From contig NZ_CP150145.1 in assembly GCF_037963835.1 (NCBI RefSeq), positions 4,216,001 to 4,280,000 of the forward strand: a stretch of DNA of 64,000 nucleotides, given 5' to 3'. This DNA comes from Paenibacillus sp. FSL H8-0332. GTDB taxonomy: Bacteria; Bacillota; Bacilli; Paenibacillales; Paenibacillaceae. This document shows positions 33,412-42,282 of the stretch, piece after piece. How positions within the stretch are numbered: position 1 is the stretch's first letter; every line of letters begins with the position of its first letter. The translations under genes were made by a program, and so were the position numbers. The notes beneath the pieces are model-generated. The model ran no database searches, had not been told where the DNA came from, and worked only from the letters and a program-made list of their open reading frames with translations.

Positions 33412-33804
33412 CTATAAGGAACCGATACTCTTGCTGATGTACATCGTATGATGTATCATCTCAGCACTGTCCGAGAAGCAGCGGATCAGATACAAGCCCC
33501 GGCCCCCTTCATCCATCAATTCATGGTTCCCGATAGCCTCCGGGAACACCACCTTGCCGTCCCCGGCCCCCGAATCCTCAATCTGAAGCTTAAGCAGCTG
33601 ATCCATAAGCAGATAACGGATGGTAATCGGCTTGCTGCAATCGCTGAGGTTCCCGTGATAATAGGCATTAGTTACCGCTTCGATCAGAATCAGGCGGATA
33701 TCAAAAGCATGGGCTTCGAGGTCAAGCTCCCGAATGATTCCGTCAATGATCATCTGATGATGCTCCAGACCGTGAAGCATCACTTCCTTATGAATAGCTT
33801 CCAT
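33412..33804 (-). CDS. RsbW/SpoIIAB-like serine kinase (HATPase_c_2)
   Basis: The ATG at 33804 (MEAIHKEVMLHG) follows GTTAAGGAG and gives a 130-residue protein of the expected size; the longer upstream frame encodes an unrelated basic tail. The GHKL ATP-binding elements are present: N box LIEAVTNAYYHGN, EDSGAGD, and the glycine-rich GGRGLYLIRCF. Such kinases phosphorylate STAS antagonists and sequester a sigma factor or other target. No sigma factor is encoded nearby, so its partner may be non-transcriptional, for example the chemoreceptor. Confidence 0.88.
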   Translation of the reverse strand: MEAIHKEVMLHGLEHHQMIIDGIIRELDLEAHAFDIRLILIEAVTNAYYHGNLSDCSKPITIRYLLMDQLLKLQIEDSGAGDGKVVFPEAIGNHELMDEGGRGLYLIRCFSDSAEMIHHTMYISKSIGSL

Positions 33805-33902
33805 GGCCCACTCCTTAACAATTCTGAAATCTCCGTCCTGCTGATGTTGCCGCTGACACTTTGCCTTCTCTGCCTTGGCTCTACAACAGCGCTCCCCGGC
33901 CG

Positions 33903-35333
33903 TCACTTGATATTCAGACTGAGCCAGGTGCAGTCATCCTGCAGAGCAGCCCCGGCAAACCTCTCCAGAAGATAACTGTGCTCCCGCCCGAGCTCTTCTG
34001 TGCTGAACAGCAGCTCCATTCCGTCACTATAAAAGCAAAAACGGTCTCCGGACTCGAACGGGAGGGTCTTCTCCTCAAACTCACTGCTCTCAAACATGCC
34101 GAGCGGTGCCCCCTTAACGATGACCCTCTCCATGCCCCTGCCCCGGGGAACATAGAGAAATTCATTAATCCCGGCTCCGGCAGCCTTGAGCTGTCCTGTC
34201 TTGAAGTCGAGCAGGAAGCAGCAGCCGGCGACATAATCCTCACCCAGATGCTGCAGCGCTTTGGAATTCAGATCGTTCAACACCTGCACGGGGTCCTGTG
34301 TACAGGACAGGCTGTCCATGAAAAGTACCCGCAGGGCCGAGATATTCAGCGCGGCCGTAATCCCCTTCCCCGTCACATCACCGATGAAGCCGATGACCTG
34401 CTCTTCATTGACTTTATGGAAGATGAAGAAATCGCCGCTTAAGGTTCTTGCCGGAATGTAGAGCTTCTCCAGAACCGCCTTGCTGTAGAGCGGAAAGGAT
34501 ACCGCATGCCGGTGCTCCTGAAGCCGGACCGCCCGCTCCATCTCCCTCTTGCTCTCAGTGATATCCCTGAACACCAGCTGCAGCGCCTTGGACTCCTCAT
34601 AAATAACCGGCACGCCGGAAATTTCAAGATCAAAGATGCGGTTGTCCTGCTGCCTGATCAGCCGCTGCTCAATACGGAAGCGTTCCTTCAGCAGACCTGT
34701 TGTCTGCAGCTTGTTATGCTCCGCACTCTGAAAGTACACTTCCTCGAAGAAATCCTCGATCCTCCTGCCGATCAGCTCCTGCCTCGGATTGCCGAACATC
34801 CGCTCAGTCTGCTTGTTGGCGAACAGGATCGTGCCCCCGCTGTAGACCAGAATGGGCTCGGGGCAGAGCTCGACCAGATCCCTGTACCGCTCCTCGCTTT
34901 CTCTGAGCCGCTGCTCCGAGCGGACCCGTTCACTGATATCATGAATTACGGTGTACACGCAATTCTTCCCCAGCATCGTCATCATGCCGGTATGAACCTC
35001 CACATCGATGGGCTCCCCGCGGGCCTGGATATGGCGGTCGATGAACACACGGTTCTTCCCGTCCATGCCTTCAGGCAGCGCCTTATCCACAAACTCCTGA
35101 ACCCCCGAAGTCCGGTCAGCGGCCAGATCACAGATCCGGAGTTGCCTGAATTGCCGGATGCTGTAGCCGTAGAACTCACAGGCTGCCCGGTTCGCATCAG
35201 TAATACCGCCACTCTCCGGGTCCACCAGCAACGTAATGAGATGATTGTTCTCATAGATGCAGCCATAATGCTCCATACACTGCGCCGGGCTGGGAGAGCG
35301 ATGCAGATTCTTACACGGTTTATCGGTTGCCAT
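33903..35333 (-). CDS. PAS-PAS PP2C (SpoIIE-type) serine phosphatase
   Basis: I use the ATG at 35333 (MATDKPCKNLH) behind TAGAGG. An in-frame ATG at 35360 would lie only about six bases after the start site implied by a TATAAT at 35378-35373. The 476-residue protein has two PAS domains: about 35-150 (DANRAACEFYGYSIRQFRQL) and about 150-270 (ERYRDLVELCPEPILVYSGG). The SpoIIE-type PP2C domain has metal-binding PARTLSGDFF, FIGDVTGKGI and FYSDGMELLF. As RsbU does, it should dephosphorylate the STAS protein of the operon in response to a PAS signal. It is the first gene of the four-gene unit. Confidence 0.92.
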   Translation of the reverse strand: MATDKPCKNLHRSPSPAQCMEHYGCIYENNHLITLLVDPESGGITDANRAACEFYGYSIRQFRQLRICDLAADRTSGVQEFVDKALPEGMDGKNRVFIDRHIQARGEPIDVEVHTGMMTMLGKNCVYTVIHDISERVRSEQRLRESEERYRDLVELCPEPILVYSGGTILFANKQTERMFGNPRQELIGRRIEDFFEEVYFQSAEHNKLQTTGLLKERFRIEQRLIRQQDNRIFDLEISGVPVIYEESKALQLVFRDITESKREMERAVRLQEHRHAVSFPLYSKAVLEKLYIPARTLSGDFFIFHKVNEEQVIGFIGDVTGKGITAALNISALRVLFMDSLSCTQDPVQVLNDLNSKALQHLGEDYVAGCCFLLDFKTGQLKAAGAGINEFLYVPRGRGMERVIVKGAPLGMFESSEFEEKTLPFESGDRFCFYSDGMELLFSTEELGREHSYLLERFAGAALQDDCTWLSLNIK

Positions 35334-35423
35334 TACACAAGCCTCTATTCTATTCAGCATTAAAGTCTACCCATTATATGCAATAAAAAAGAAGCAAGCC
35401 GTGAATTCCGACACAGTTAGACA

Positions 35424-35468
35424 GAAAAACCCGGTCTGCGGCATGAAAACATGACCACAGTCCGGGTT
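35424..35468 (-). terminator. Terminator of map
   Basis: On the minus strand AACCCGG...CCGGGTT (35468-35462 with 35434-35428), with an inner CTG/CAG step, is followed by TTTTTCTG. It lies 42 bases after the map stop. Confidence 0.85.
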
Positions 35469-35510
35469 AATCTTACAATCTGCATGAAGTTATCAGGCTG
35501 AAGCTTAGCC

Positions 35511-36257
35511 TTACAGCTCTGTCAGAATAATGGTCCCCTGCGGGGTGACCGCCAGCGTATGCTCATACTGGGCCGACAGGCCTCCGTCAATGGTGCGCGC
35601 AGTCCACCCGTCTGCATCCACCTTGGTCCGGTAGCTGCCTGTATTGAGCATGGGCTCAATGGTGAACACCATGCCTTCCTTAATCCGAGGGCCTTTGCCC
35701 GCCGGGCCGTAATGAGGCACTTCAGGGGCTTCATGCATCTCGGAGCCAATCCCGTGACCAATGAAATCCCTGACTACGGAATAGCCGTTAGATTCGGCGT
35801 ATACCTGGATAGCATGCGCTACGTCCCCTATGCGGTTGCCGGCTACAGCCTGCTCGATGCCTTTGAACAGAGATTCTTTGGTCGTCGCCAGCAGCTTCTC
35901 CGCCTGCTCACTAATTGTACCCACCCCGTAGGACCAGGCCGAATCCGCCAGCCAGCCGTTCAGGTTGACTACCATATCAATCGTTACAATATCTCCATCC
36001 TTCAGCTCCTCATGCTTCGGGAAGCCATGGCAGATGACATCATTCACAGATGCGCAGGTGGCATACGGATAACCGTGATAGCCTTTTTGCTCCGGGGTTG
36101 CTCCTTGGGAGAGGATGAACTTCTCGGCAAACTGGTCGATCTCCCAGGTCGTAATTCCCGGCTTGATCAACCCGGCAATCTGCCGGTGGCATTCCGCCAG
36201 TATTTTACCGGCTGCCCGCATTTTCTCAATCTCTTCCATCGATTTCATAATGATCAT
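35511..36257 (-). CDS. map: Methionine aminopeptidase, type I
   Basis: The 248-residue enzyme removes the initiator methionine from nascent proteins. The metal ligands of the pita-bread fold are visible: aspartates in TIDMVVNLNGWLADSAW, histidine in GHGIGSEMHEAPEVPHYG, glutamate in GMVFTIEPML and the last glutamate in QYEHTLAVT. A catalytic histidine is in KGYHGYPYATCASVNDVICHG. It stands alone rather than in the ribosomal-protein operon, so it probably corresponds to the second Bacillus enzyme (MapB/YflG type). It has its own terminator. Confidence 0.93.
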   Translation of the reverse strand: MIIMKSMEEIEKMRAAGKILAECHRQIAGLIKPGITTWEIDQFAEKFILSQGATPEQKGYHGYPYATCASVNDVICHGFPKHEELKDGDIVTIDMVVNLNGWLADSAWSYGVGTISEQAEKLLATTKESLFKGIEQAVAGNRIGDVAHAIQVYAESNGYSVVRDFIGHGIGSEMHEAPEVPHYGPAGKGPRIKEGMVFTIEPMLNTGSYRTKVDADGWTARTIDGGLSAQYEHTLAVTPQGTIILTEL

Positions 36258-36497
36258 TCAATTCGCCTCTTCTGTACAGAAACCATTACTCACTATATAT
36301 AATGGCTCTTAGTTATAATGGTGTATTGCTACTCTATATTATGAAAGAAAACCGCCGAAAATCCAAATAAACAAACAAAATAAACCTGTCTCCCGCAAAA
36401 ACACCAGAAAACAGGCTCATGATTTGCATTCCCGTGATGGCTAATCTGTACAAGTTATTGTTAACTACGGCATATGCAGACCGCCAGGCATTAGCCG

Positions 36498-38213
36498 TTA
36501 GTCGTGGAAATTGAGCCCCGAAGTAACGGCCTTGACATATCCGCTGCGGATCACATAATCGCCGAAGTGTTCACCAGCAGTGCGTTCCTTGGCATAACCA
36601 TGAATAATCGGCTCTAGAGTGGCCAGAATCTCCTGCTCATCAATGTTCTCCTTGTACAGCTTGTTCAGCCGGTCTCCGGTAAAGCCTGCACCCAGGTACA
36701 TATTATATCTGCCCGGACCTTTGCCGATAAAAGCAATCTCGCCCAGCGCCGGTCTGGCACAGCCGTTAGGGCAGCCGGTCATACGGATGATAATCTCTTC
36801 ATTACGCAGCCCGGCTTCATCTATGATAACCTCCAGCTTATCCAGCAGGTGCGGCAAATATCGCTCCGCCTCCGCCATAGCCAGCCCGCAGGTCGGCAGG
36901 GCCACACAGGACATCGCACTTCTGCGCAGTGCAGAATGATGGGCACCGTCCGTCAGCCCGTACTGCTTGGCAAGCTCTGTAATCTTGCGTTTCTTCGCCT
37001 GGGTCACTCCGCCGATAATCAGATTCTGGTTCGGGGTCAGCCGGAAGTCTCCGCTATGAATCTTGGCAATCTCGCGCAGGCCGGTCATCAGCGGGTAGCC
37101 CTCCTGATCCTGAATCCGTCCGCTCTGGATATAGAGCGTCAGGTTCCATTTGCCGTCCATCCCCTTCACCCAGCCGTACCGGTCGCCATTATGATCGAAG
37201 TGATAGCCGCGCGCCGGCTCCAGCGTCCAGCCCAGCCGTTCGTGCAGCTCTCCCTTGAACCACTCCAGTCCGTGCCGGTCGATCGTGTACTTGAAGCGGG
37301 CATTCTTGCGGACCGAACGGTTGCCGTAATCACGCTGGATCGTAACCGTCTTCTCCGCCAGATCAATCATCTGCTCCGGACGGCAGAAGCCGATGATCCG
37401 CCCCAATTGGGGATACGTATTCGTATCGCCGTGCGTCATCCCCATGCCGCCGCCGACCGACACGTTGAAGCCGGCCAGCTTGCCGTCCTCCAAAATGGCG
37501 ATGAAGCCCAGATCCTGGGAGAACACATCTACATCATTGGACGGAGGCACCGCCAGGCCAATTTTGAATTTGCGGGGCAGGTAGACCGGGCCGTAGATCG
37601 GCTCAACTACCTTGCTGTCCACAACCTTTTCGCCGTCCAGCCAGATCTCATGATACGCACGGGTACGCGGGGCAAGATGATCGCTGATTTTGTTGGCCCA
37701 TTCCTGGACCTCGGCATGAACCTCGGATTGATAAGGGTTCGGGCTGCTCATCACGTTACGGTTAACATCACCGCAGGCCGCAAGTGTAGTCATCAGGGTG
37801 TCGTTAATCGTTCGGATCGTCTTCTTAAGGTTCCATTTCAGCACCCCATGCATCTGAAAAGCCTGCCGCGTCGTCAGACGCAGTGTCCCGTTGCCATACT
37901 TGTGAGCAAGCTCATCCATGACAAGCCACTGTGCAGCAGACGCCACGCCGCCGGGCGCTACTACCCGCAGCATGAACTGGAAAGCCGGCTCCAGCTTGGA
38001 GCGCTCCCGTTCACTGCGCAGATCGCGGTCATCCTGCATGTAGCTGCCGTGGAATTTCAGCAGCCGGTTGTCATCCTCCGGCAGACCTCCCGTAATCGGA
38101 TTGCTGAGGGTCTCGACAAGCGCCCCGCGCAGATAATTGCTCTCCAGCTTAATATGTTCAACATCACTCGGCGGTCCGCCAATCGGCTTCACCGCTGGTT
38201 CATTGTTTGCCAT
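36498..38213 (-). CDS. cysI: Assimilatory sulfite reductase, hemoprotein subunit
   Basis: The 571-residue subunit reduces sulfite to sulfide at a coupled siroheme and 4Fe-4S centre. The four cluster cysteines sit in CVALPTCGLAMAEAERYLP and TGCPNGCARP near residues 437-487. The sulfite-binding arginine/lysine segment includes TRQAFQMHGVLKWNLKK and the MSSPNPYQSEVH linker. AGAGGAGAG precedes the ATG. It follows cysJ by 33 bases and completes a classic cysJI operon for sulfate assimilation. Confidence 0.96.
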   Translation of the reverse strand: MANNEPAVKPIGGPPSDVEHIKLESNYLRGALVETLSNPITGGLPEDDNRLLKFHGSYMQDDRDLRSERERSKLEPAFQFMLRVVAPGGVASAAQWLVMDELAHKYGNGTLRLTTRQAFQMHGVLKWNLKKTIRTINDTLMTTLAACGDVNRNVMSSPNPYQSEVHAEVQEWANKISDHLAPRTRAYHEIWLDGEKVVDSKVVEPIYGPVYLPRKFKIGLAVPPSNDVDVFSQDLGFIAILEDGKLAGFNVSVGGGMGMTHGDTNTYPQLGRIIGFCRPEQMIDLAEKTVTIQRDYGNRSVRKNARFKYTIDRHGLEWFKGELHERLGWTLEPARGYHFDHNGDRYGWVKGMDGKWNLTLYIQSGRIQDQEGYPLMTGLREIAKIHSGDFRLTPNQNLIIGGVTQAKKRKITELAKQYGLTDGAHHSALRRSAMSCVALPTCGLAMAEAERYLPHLLDKLEVIIDEAGLRNEEIIIRMTGCPNGCARPALGEIAFIGKGPGRYNMYLGAGFTGDRLNKLYKENIDEQEILATLEPIIHGYAKERTAGEHFGDYVIRSGYVKAVTSGLNFHD

Positions 38214-38246
38214 TGCTGATTCTCTCCTCTTTCGCTTAAGTCCCGC

Positions 38247-40103
38247 TTAATAGACATCACGCTGGTAACGCTGCTCCTGCTGAAGGGTCTCCAGATAGGC
38301 GGCAGCCGCTTCCGGGCTGAGTCCGCCTTCCTCCTGGATCACTGTAAGCAGTGCGGAATGTACATCATGGGCCATATGCTTCTCATCGCCGCACACGTAG
38401 ACATGCGCCCCTTCCTGCAGCCAGCGGTACAGCTCCTTGCTATGCTCCAGAATACGGTGCTGTACGTACACCTTCTCTTCAGTGTCGCGTGAGAAGGCCA
38501 CATCCAGCCTGCTGAGGACACCGTCCTTCAGCATCCGCTGCCAGTCCGTCTGGTAGAGGAAGTCTGTAACGAAATGACGGTCGCCATAGAACAGCCAGGT
38601 TGGACCTTCTGACCCCTGCTCTTCACGCTCTTCCAGGAAGGAACGGAACGGGGCAACACCTGTACCCGGACCAATCATGATCACCGGTACACTGGAGTCA
38701 GCGGGCAACTTAAAGTTCGGATTGTTCTGGATATACACCGGCAAAGTGGCACCCGGCTGTACACGCTCAGCACAGTGTACCGAGCAGACGCCGTAGCGCT
38801 CACGGCCATGTGACTCATAACGTACAGCCCGCACGGTGAAGTGTACTTCATCCGGGTTCGCATTATAGCTGCTGGCTATGGAATACAAACGGGCCGGAAG
38901 CTTGCGCAGGATGGTCACGAAGATGCTGGCCGGAGCCTCCCAGGGTCCATAGTCTTGAATAAGATCCAGCAGATCCCGGCCCTGGATATATTCCTTCAGC
39001 TCCTGCTGCCGCCCGGGGGCCAGCAGTTCCTTCAGGGCAGGTGCGGAGGTAAGCCCGGCAGCCTGCTCCAGGAGCGGCTTCGTCAGCACCGTAATTTCGT
39101 AATGCCGCAGCAGCGCCTCCTGTAGCGTGCCTTCTTCGCCCTTCTTGTTCAGCGGAACACGTTCATCCGCAGTCCAGCCCATAGCGGCAATGATCTCTTC
39201 TACCAGCTGCGGGTGATTCTCGGGATAGACGCCAAGGGAATCCCCCGGCTCAAAGGTAATATTCGATCCGGCAAGCGACAGCTCCAGATGGCGGGTCTCA
39301 CGGTCTGAGCCGCGGCCGTTCAGATTAAGATTCTCCAGTACTTCGGCATGGAACGGATGATTTCGTGAAAAGCCTGATTCCAGCGACTCTGCGCTCTCCG
39401 CAGCCTGAACCGCTGCATCCGCAATTCCTGCAGCATTCTGCGCGCCGTTAAGCGCGCTGATGACCTGGCCGAACCACTCGGCCACCGGCTCATCATAATC
39501 GAGGTCGCAATCTACACGCGGGCTTAACCTTTGTGCACCCAGTTCTTCCAGCTTCTGATCGAAGTCTTTGCCCGTCTGGCAGAAGAATTCATAGGAGGTA
39601 TCGCCCAGCGCGAGTACCGAGAAGCGCAAGCCTGGAAGCTGCGGGGCTCTTTTGCTGTAGAGGAACTCATGGAAGGCACGGGCATTATCCGGCGGTTCCC
39701 CTTCGCCATGGGTGCTGACCAGCAGCAGCAGGTTCTCTGTCTTCTTCAGTCCGTTGGGCTTAAAGCTGTTCATCGCGCACACCGTGACCTTGAAGCCCTG
39801 CTCCTCCAGCTTGCGGGAGAGGCTTACCGCCAGCCGCTGGCAGTTGCCGGTCTGGGAGCCGAACAATACGGTCACTTCACGCGAGCTTTGCGGCGGAGCG
39901 GCTGTTGCCGACTCTACTACTACTGCTGGAGCAGCGGGGGATACAGCCAGAACACTTGATCCCTGGTTGCCCTGCAGCGACAGGGCAGATAAATACCCGC
40001 TCAACCATACCTGCTGTGAAGGTGTCAGCGTGGGCAGAAGCTGGTTCAGCAGCTCTGCCTGGTTCTCATTAAAAGGGCTGTTCGTAACTTGTAGTTGCAA
40101 CAA
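38247..40103 (-). CDS. cysJ: Sulfite reductase (NADPH) flavoprotein subunit
   Basis: I place the start at TTG 40103 (MLQLQVTNSPFNENQ), six bases after AAGGAGAGG; an earlier in-frame TTG at 40127 lies upstream of that site. The 618-residue protein carries electrons from NADPH to CysI. It has a flavodoxin domain (VLFGSQTGNCQRLA, LLVSTHGEGEPPDNA), an FAD-binding ferredoxin reductase-like domain (RLYSIASSYNANPDEV) and an NADPH domain (MIGPGTGVAPFRSFLEER, YVCGDEKHMAHDV). No S-box or T-box leader is evident in the gap before it. Confidence 0.95.
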   Translation of the reverse strand: MLQLQVTNSPFNENQAELLNQLLPTLTPSQQVWLSGYLSALSLQGNQGSSVLAVSPAAPAVVVESATAAPPQSSREVTVLFGSQTGNCQRLAVSLSRKLEEQGFKVTVCAMNSFKPNGLKKTENLLLLVSTHGEGEPPDNARAFHEFLYSKRAPQLPGLRFSVLALGDTSYEFFCQTGKDFDQKLEELGAQRLSPRVDCDLDYDEPVAEWFGQVISALNGAQNAAGIADAAVQAAESAESLESGFSRNHPFHAEVLENLNLNGRGSDRETRHLELSLAGSNITFEPGDSLGVYPENHPQLVEEIIAAMGWTADERVPLNKKGEEGTLQEALLRHYEITVLTKPLLEQAAGLTSAPALKELLAPGRQQELKEYIQGRDLLDLIQDYGPWEAPASIFVTILRKLPARLYSIASSYNANPDEVHFTVRAVRYESHGRERYGVCSVHCAERVQPGATLPVYIQNNPNFKLPADSSVPVIMIGPGTGVAPFRSFLEEREEQGSEGPTWLFYGDRHFVTDFLYQTDWQRMLKDGVLSRLDVAFSRDTEEKVYVQHRILEHSKELYRWLQEGAHVYVCGDEKHMAHDVHSALLTVIQEEGGLSPEAAAAYLETLQQEQRYQRDVY

Positions 40104-40243
40104 TATCGACCTCTCCTTAGCGTGCAATCTTCTTTCCTCTTAATATCATGAACTCAGGCTAACACAATACCGGCAAACGATCAACGAATCTTATAACAGC
40201 CATCATGTTCTTAAAAAGGTAAATATTATCATAAAATACACAA

Positions 40244-40286
40244 AACCCGGCTAAATCATAGTAAAATGCTCTGATTTAGCCGGGTT
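40244..40286 (-). terminator. Terminator of lspA
   Basis: A perfect 15-bp stem (AACCCGGCTAAATCA with TGATTTAGCCGGGTT) around a 13-base loop is followed on the minus strand by TTTTGTG. It lies in the 247-base gap between lspA and cysJ. A possible cysJ promoter in the same gap (TTGTGT/TATTAA, 16-base spacer) is weak. Confidence 0.85.
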
Positions 40287-40350
40287 CATTACTTATTATG
40301 ATAAGTTGCATTAGATAAAATGATAGACCGGAGTGCTATAAGGCTGGAAT

Positions 40351-40815
40351 TTATAACGGTCTGCGGGCTGCTGGTTGCCGGAAATGGTCCACAAGCAGGT
40401 AGATTAGAATGAGAAGGCCTCCGGCATTGATCGCCAGATCGGCCAGATTCATAATCCCGCCCCGGTCCCCGAAGACCAGGAAATCTGTAACCTGGTGATA
40501 AAGTGCCCGGTCAATGGCATTACCGACAGCCCCGCCAACCAGGAAGCCGCTGGCTGCTTCGAGCAGGGGGCCGCGGATTTTACCCTGACGCCGGTAATAG
40601 AAGATTGCTGCTACAAAAATCACGGCAACAATCGCAAAATACTTGCCAAACCCCTGGAATGAGCTGAAGGCCGCCCCGCTGTTCTCATAGTATACAAACC
40701 GCAAATGCGGCGTCCAGGAAGGAAGCATCTCCCCAAGCTCCATATGCGTACGCACTATCCATTTCGTTGCCTGATCAAGCATCAGGACGAGGACAGCTAT
40801 CAGATAAAATAGCAT
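40351..40815 (-). CDS. lspA: Lipoprotein signal peptidase (signal peptidase II)
   Basis: The 154-residue membrane aspartyl protease cleaves signal peptides from prolipoproteins. It has four membrane helices. The catalytic aspartates are in VGNAIDRALYHQVTDFLVF and MNLADLAINAGG, and the conserved NSGAAF segment is near residue 46. AGGGGA precedes the ATG. It is not beside ileS or rluD as in many Firmicutes but forms a single-gene unit. The 239 bases upstream contain a TATAGT triplet repeat (about 40866-40887) and a terminator for the next gene. Confidence 0.94.
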   Translation of the reverse strand: MLFYLIAVLVLMLDQATKWIVRTHMELGEMLPSWTPHLRFVYYENSGAAFSSFQGFGKYFAIVAVIFVAAIFYYRRQGKIRGPLLEAASGFLVGGAVGNAIDRALYHQVTDFLVFGDRGGIMNLADLAINAGGLLILIYLLVDHFRQPAARRPL

Positions 40816-40951
40816 CGGCAGTTCCCCTATCTTCTCTAGTTGTTCAACTCATGATCAGGGTCATAGATATAGTTATAGTTATAGTCAAGGCCGTGGTCAA
40901 GGTCACTGTTTGTCACAGAATCAGTCTACCATATTCATCTGGATACTTACA

Positions 40952-40990
40952 AAAATATAGCCGGACCATCCCGTCAGGGACAGTCCGGCT
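40952..40990 (-). terminator. Terminator of the aldo/keto reductase gene
   Basis: AGCCGGAC (40959-40966) pairs with GTCCGGCT (40983-40990), with an inner TCCC/GGGA stem. A minus-strand ATATTTTTG tail follows. Confidence 0.8.
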
Positions 40991-41054
40991 GTTATTCTTC
41001 AGGTCATTACGTATCGTATATGCGCTACGGGATGGACAAGGTCCAAGGCTCTGC

Positions 41055-42029
41055 TTACCAGGCGTAGGCTTCCGGTGCCGGTTTGCCCGGTCCGGGGAAG
41101 ATCTCGTCCAGCTTCTTCAGCGTTTCTTCATCCAGCGTGATCTCAGTTACCCGCAGCGAGTCCTCGAACTGCTCGATCGTACGCGGCCCGATAATCGGTG
41201 CAGTCACCGCCGGATTCGCCAGTACCCAGGCCAGAGCGACCTGATCCTCATGCTCGCCCAGCTCCTTGCAGAGCGCGGAGAACTGCTCCAGCTGGCTGCG
41301 GTGCTGCTCCAGCTTGGCCGAACGGGCGCTGCGAACTCCGGTCTTGGCGAGTGCATTGCGTCCCAGCAGGCCTCCGGCCAGCGGACTCCACGGAATGACA
41401 CCCAGGCCCAGCTCCTGTGAGGCTGGCAGCACTTCGAGCTCCGGCGTCCGTTCCAGCAGATTGTAGAGATGCTGCTCGGAGACAAGGCCGAGGAAATGGC
41501 GCTCCTTAGCCTTCGCCTGGGCAGCAGCGATATGCCAGCCCGCGAAATTGCTGGAGCCGATATAATCGGCTTTGCCCTGGGACACCAGGATCTCGAACGC
41601 GCCCCACAGCTCGTCCCACGATACGTTCCGGTCGATATGATGCATCTGATATAGTTCAATATGATCCGTCTGCAGGCGCCGCAGCGAGCCTTCAAAATGT
41701 CGTCTGATCTTGTAAGCAGACAAGCCTGAGCCGGAGTTGGGACCGTCCTGCTCGTCCAACATGTCATTGTAGACCTTGGTGGCCAGCACTACCTTCTCGC
41801 GTCGTCCGCCGCCCTGCTGAAACCAGCGGCCGATAATTTCCTCCGTCCAGCCCCGCCGGTCCTGGCCGCCGTACACATTCGCCGTATCGAAGAAATTAAT
41901 TCCCGCATCGAGGGCCGCATCCATAATTCTGAAGGCATCCTTCTCCTCCGTCTCCGGTCCGAAATTCATCGTCCCCAGACACAACTGGCTGACCTTCAAC
42001 CCCGATTTACCCAAATAACTGTACTTCAT
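41055..42029 (-). CDS. Aldo/keto reductase
   Basis: The 324-residue NADP(H)-dependent oxidoreductase belongs to the YghZ/IolS-like branch. Catalytic residues are visible: aspartate and tyrosine in FFDTANVYGG near residue 50, lysine in KVVLATKV and histidine in YQMHHIDR. The C-terminal IIGPRTIEQFEDSLR binds the cofactor phosphate. It starts MKYSYLGKSGLKVSQLCLGTMNFG, a typical family opening. It is a single-gene unit with its own terminator. The physiological substrate cannot be inferred. Confidence 0.92.
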   Translation of the reverse strand: MKYSYLGKSGLKVSQLCLGTMNFGPETEEKDAFRIMDAALDAGINFFDTANVYGGQDRRGWTEEIIGRWFQQGGGRREKVVLATKVYNDMLDEQDGPNSGSGLSAYKIRRHFEGSLRRLQTDHIELYQMHHIDRNVSWDELWGAFEILVSQGKADYIGSSNFAGWHIAAAQAKAKERHFLGLVSEQHLYNLLERTPELEVLPASQELGLGVIPWSPLAGGLLGRNALAKTGVRSARSAKLEQHRSQLEQFSALCKELGEHEDQVALAWVLANPAVTAPIIGPRTIEQFEDSLRVTEITLDEETLKKLDEIFPGPGKPAPEAYAW

Positions 42030-42169
42030 CGCAATTCCTCCCTTTCACTCCTGCTAGATTGGCTGCTTCATATTCACTATAACCCTTAGAGCCCACTCTA
42101 AAGCAAGTTTTGCTGGGATTTCGCTCCCCCTCTTCCCCTTCCCCCACCCGAGAGAACCCCCAAATACAC

Positions 42170-42200
42170 AAAAAAACAAGCCCCCCAAAAGAGACTTGTT
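42170..42200 (-). terminator. Terminator of the phosphorelay operon
   Basis: On the minus strand AACAAG (42200-42195) pairs with CTTGTT (42180-42175), followed by seven Ts. It lies about 83 bases past the hybrid kinase stop. Confidence 0.65.
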
Positions 42201-42282
42201 CCTCCATATCTATAATCCATCATATTATTGCATTACCAATGTACCCACTAAGCAGATACTCAGCACTCACTCGATACTCACT

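Noticed and set aside
36849..38219. 456-codon open frame antisense to cysI
   Set aside because: High G+C coding bias keeps the opposite strand open; the minus-strand protein has all sulfite reductase motifs.
40862..40910. TATAGT triplication upstream of lspA
   Set aside because: Too short to call a regulatory repeat; noted only as a possible slippage site.
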